A stretch of 64,000 bases of DNA from Lucinisca nassula (lineage: Eukaryota; Mollusca; Bivalvia; Lucinida; Lucinidae), in assembly GCA_963580285.1 (NCBI GenBank), contig OY757017.1, positions 115,407,527-115,471,526 on the forward strand. Reading direction: 5' to 3'. Below the pieces are notes generated by a model that saw only the letters and a list, made by a program, of their open reading frames with translations, was not told where the DNA came from and made no database searches. Shown in pieces: positions 63,797 to 64,000 of the stretch. How positions within the stretch are numbered: the first letter of the stretch is position 1; every line of letters begins with the position of its first letter. A program made the position numbers and the translations under genes.

Positions 63797-64000
63797 AACA
63801 AGAGGACCATGATGGTCTTATATCGCTCACCTGAGCTAATAGATTTACATGTGGGTCCCGGGGCAGGGAGATTTTTGGCCCCAGGTCCATGATTTGAACA
63901 ATTTTGGTAGAGGTCCACTAAATGAAGCTTAATATCAAATATAAGTCATGGGCCTTCTCGTTTCAGATAAGAAGATTTCTAAAAGTTTTCCTTATATAAG
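63797..64000 (+). mobile_element. Array element E166 relative, cut by the window edge
   Basis: The head AACAAGAGGACCATGATGGT then CTTATATCGCTCACCTGAGC leads into a first unit (ATTTGAACAATTTTGGTAGA, AAGAAGATTTCTAAAAGTTT). It continues past the window. Confidence 0.7.

Overview
This window is eukaryotic and very likely from a mollusc, most plausibly a bivalve. It holds one recognisable host gene, a MYORG-like glycoside hydrolase family 31 gene with a roughly 5.9 kb intron. The rest is densely nested transposable elements: tRNA-headed SINEs with A-rich tails, LINE relics, TTAA-flanked MITEs, a DIRS-type tyrosine-recombinase retrotransposon, and many non-autonomous elements that carry internal tandem arrays. 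There are no operons and no bacterial-style genes. The species is inferred only from the style of the repeats.

Layout. 1-2.85 kb: a decayed minus-strand LINE (2A-like motif, PHD finger, endonuclease, reverse transcriptase) cut by a hairpin/microsatellite element. 2.9-4.0 kb: two SINE families in inverted pairs. 4.1-7.65 kb: an array-carrying element holding a nested TIR element. 7.7-14.1 kb: SINEs and piggyBac-style TTAA MITEs, several nested in one another. 14.25-22.14 kb: the MYORG-like gene, whose intron (15,997-21,883) carries a long palindrome, a ~150-bp tandem array, a SINE inside a MITE and several TIR elements. 22.2-28.7 kb: tandem arrays, TIR elements and a ~0.7 kb direct duplication. 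28.8-32.5 kb: a unit bounded by 116-bp direct repeats, with a broken C2H2 zinc-finger ORF split by a 1.75 kb TIR element that has a 9-bp target duplication. 32.5-37.1 kb: array elements in opposite orientations. 37.07-52.29 kb: four head-to-tail copies of one array element (166-bp unit), the third split by the 6.15 kb DIRS element. 52.3-55 kb: a large inverted repeat enclosing two SINEs. 55.1-60.4 kb: more array elements, including near-identical 165-bp satellite units, and a LINE 3' fragment. 60.4-64 kb: MITEs, SINEs and the start of another array element.

The host gene encodes a predicted type II membrane protein of the MYORG branch of GH31. It keeps the fold motifs, but the two positions expected to be the catalytic aspartates read Leu and His, so it is probably a pseudoenzyme.

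The most informative structure is the DIRS element. Its internal complementary region is an exact reverse complement of its two ends joined through a 5-base TAAAA core, and the same core flanks the insertion once on each side. That is the footprint expected of tyrosine-recombinase integration of a circle. The second theme is a set of array-carrying elements whose arrays are unrelated but which end in the same way: a short hairpin followed by GGTGAGCTAA.
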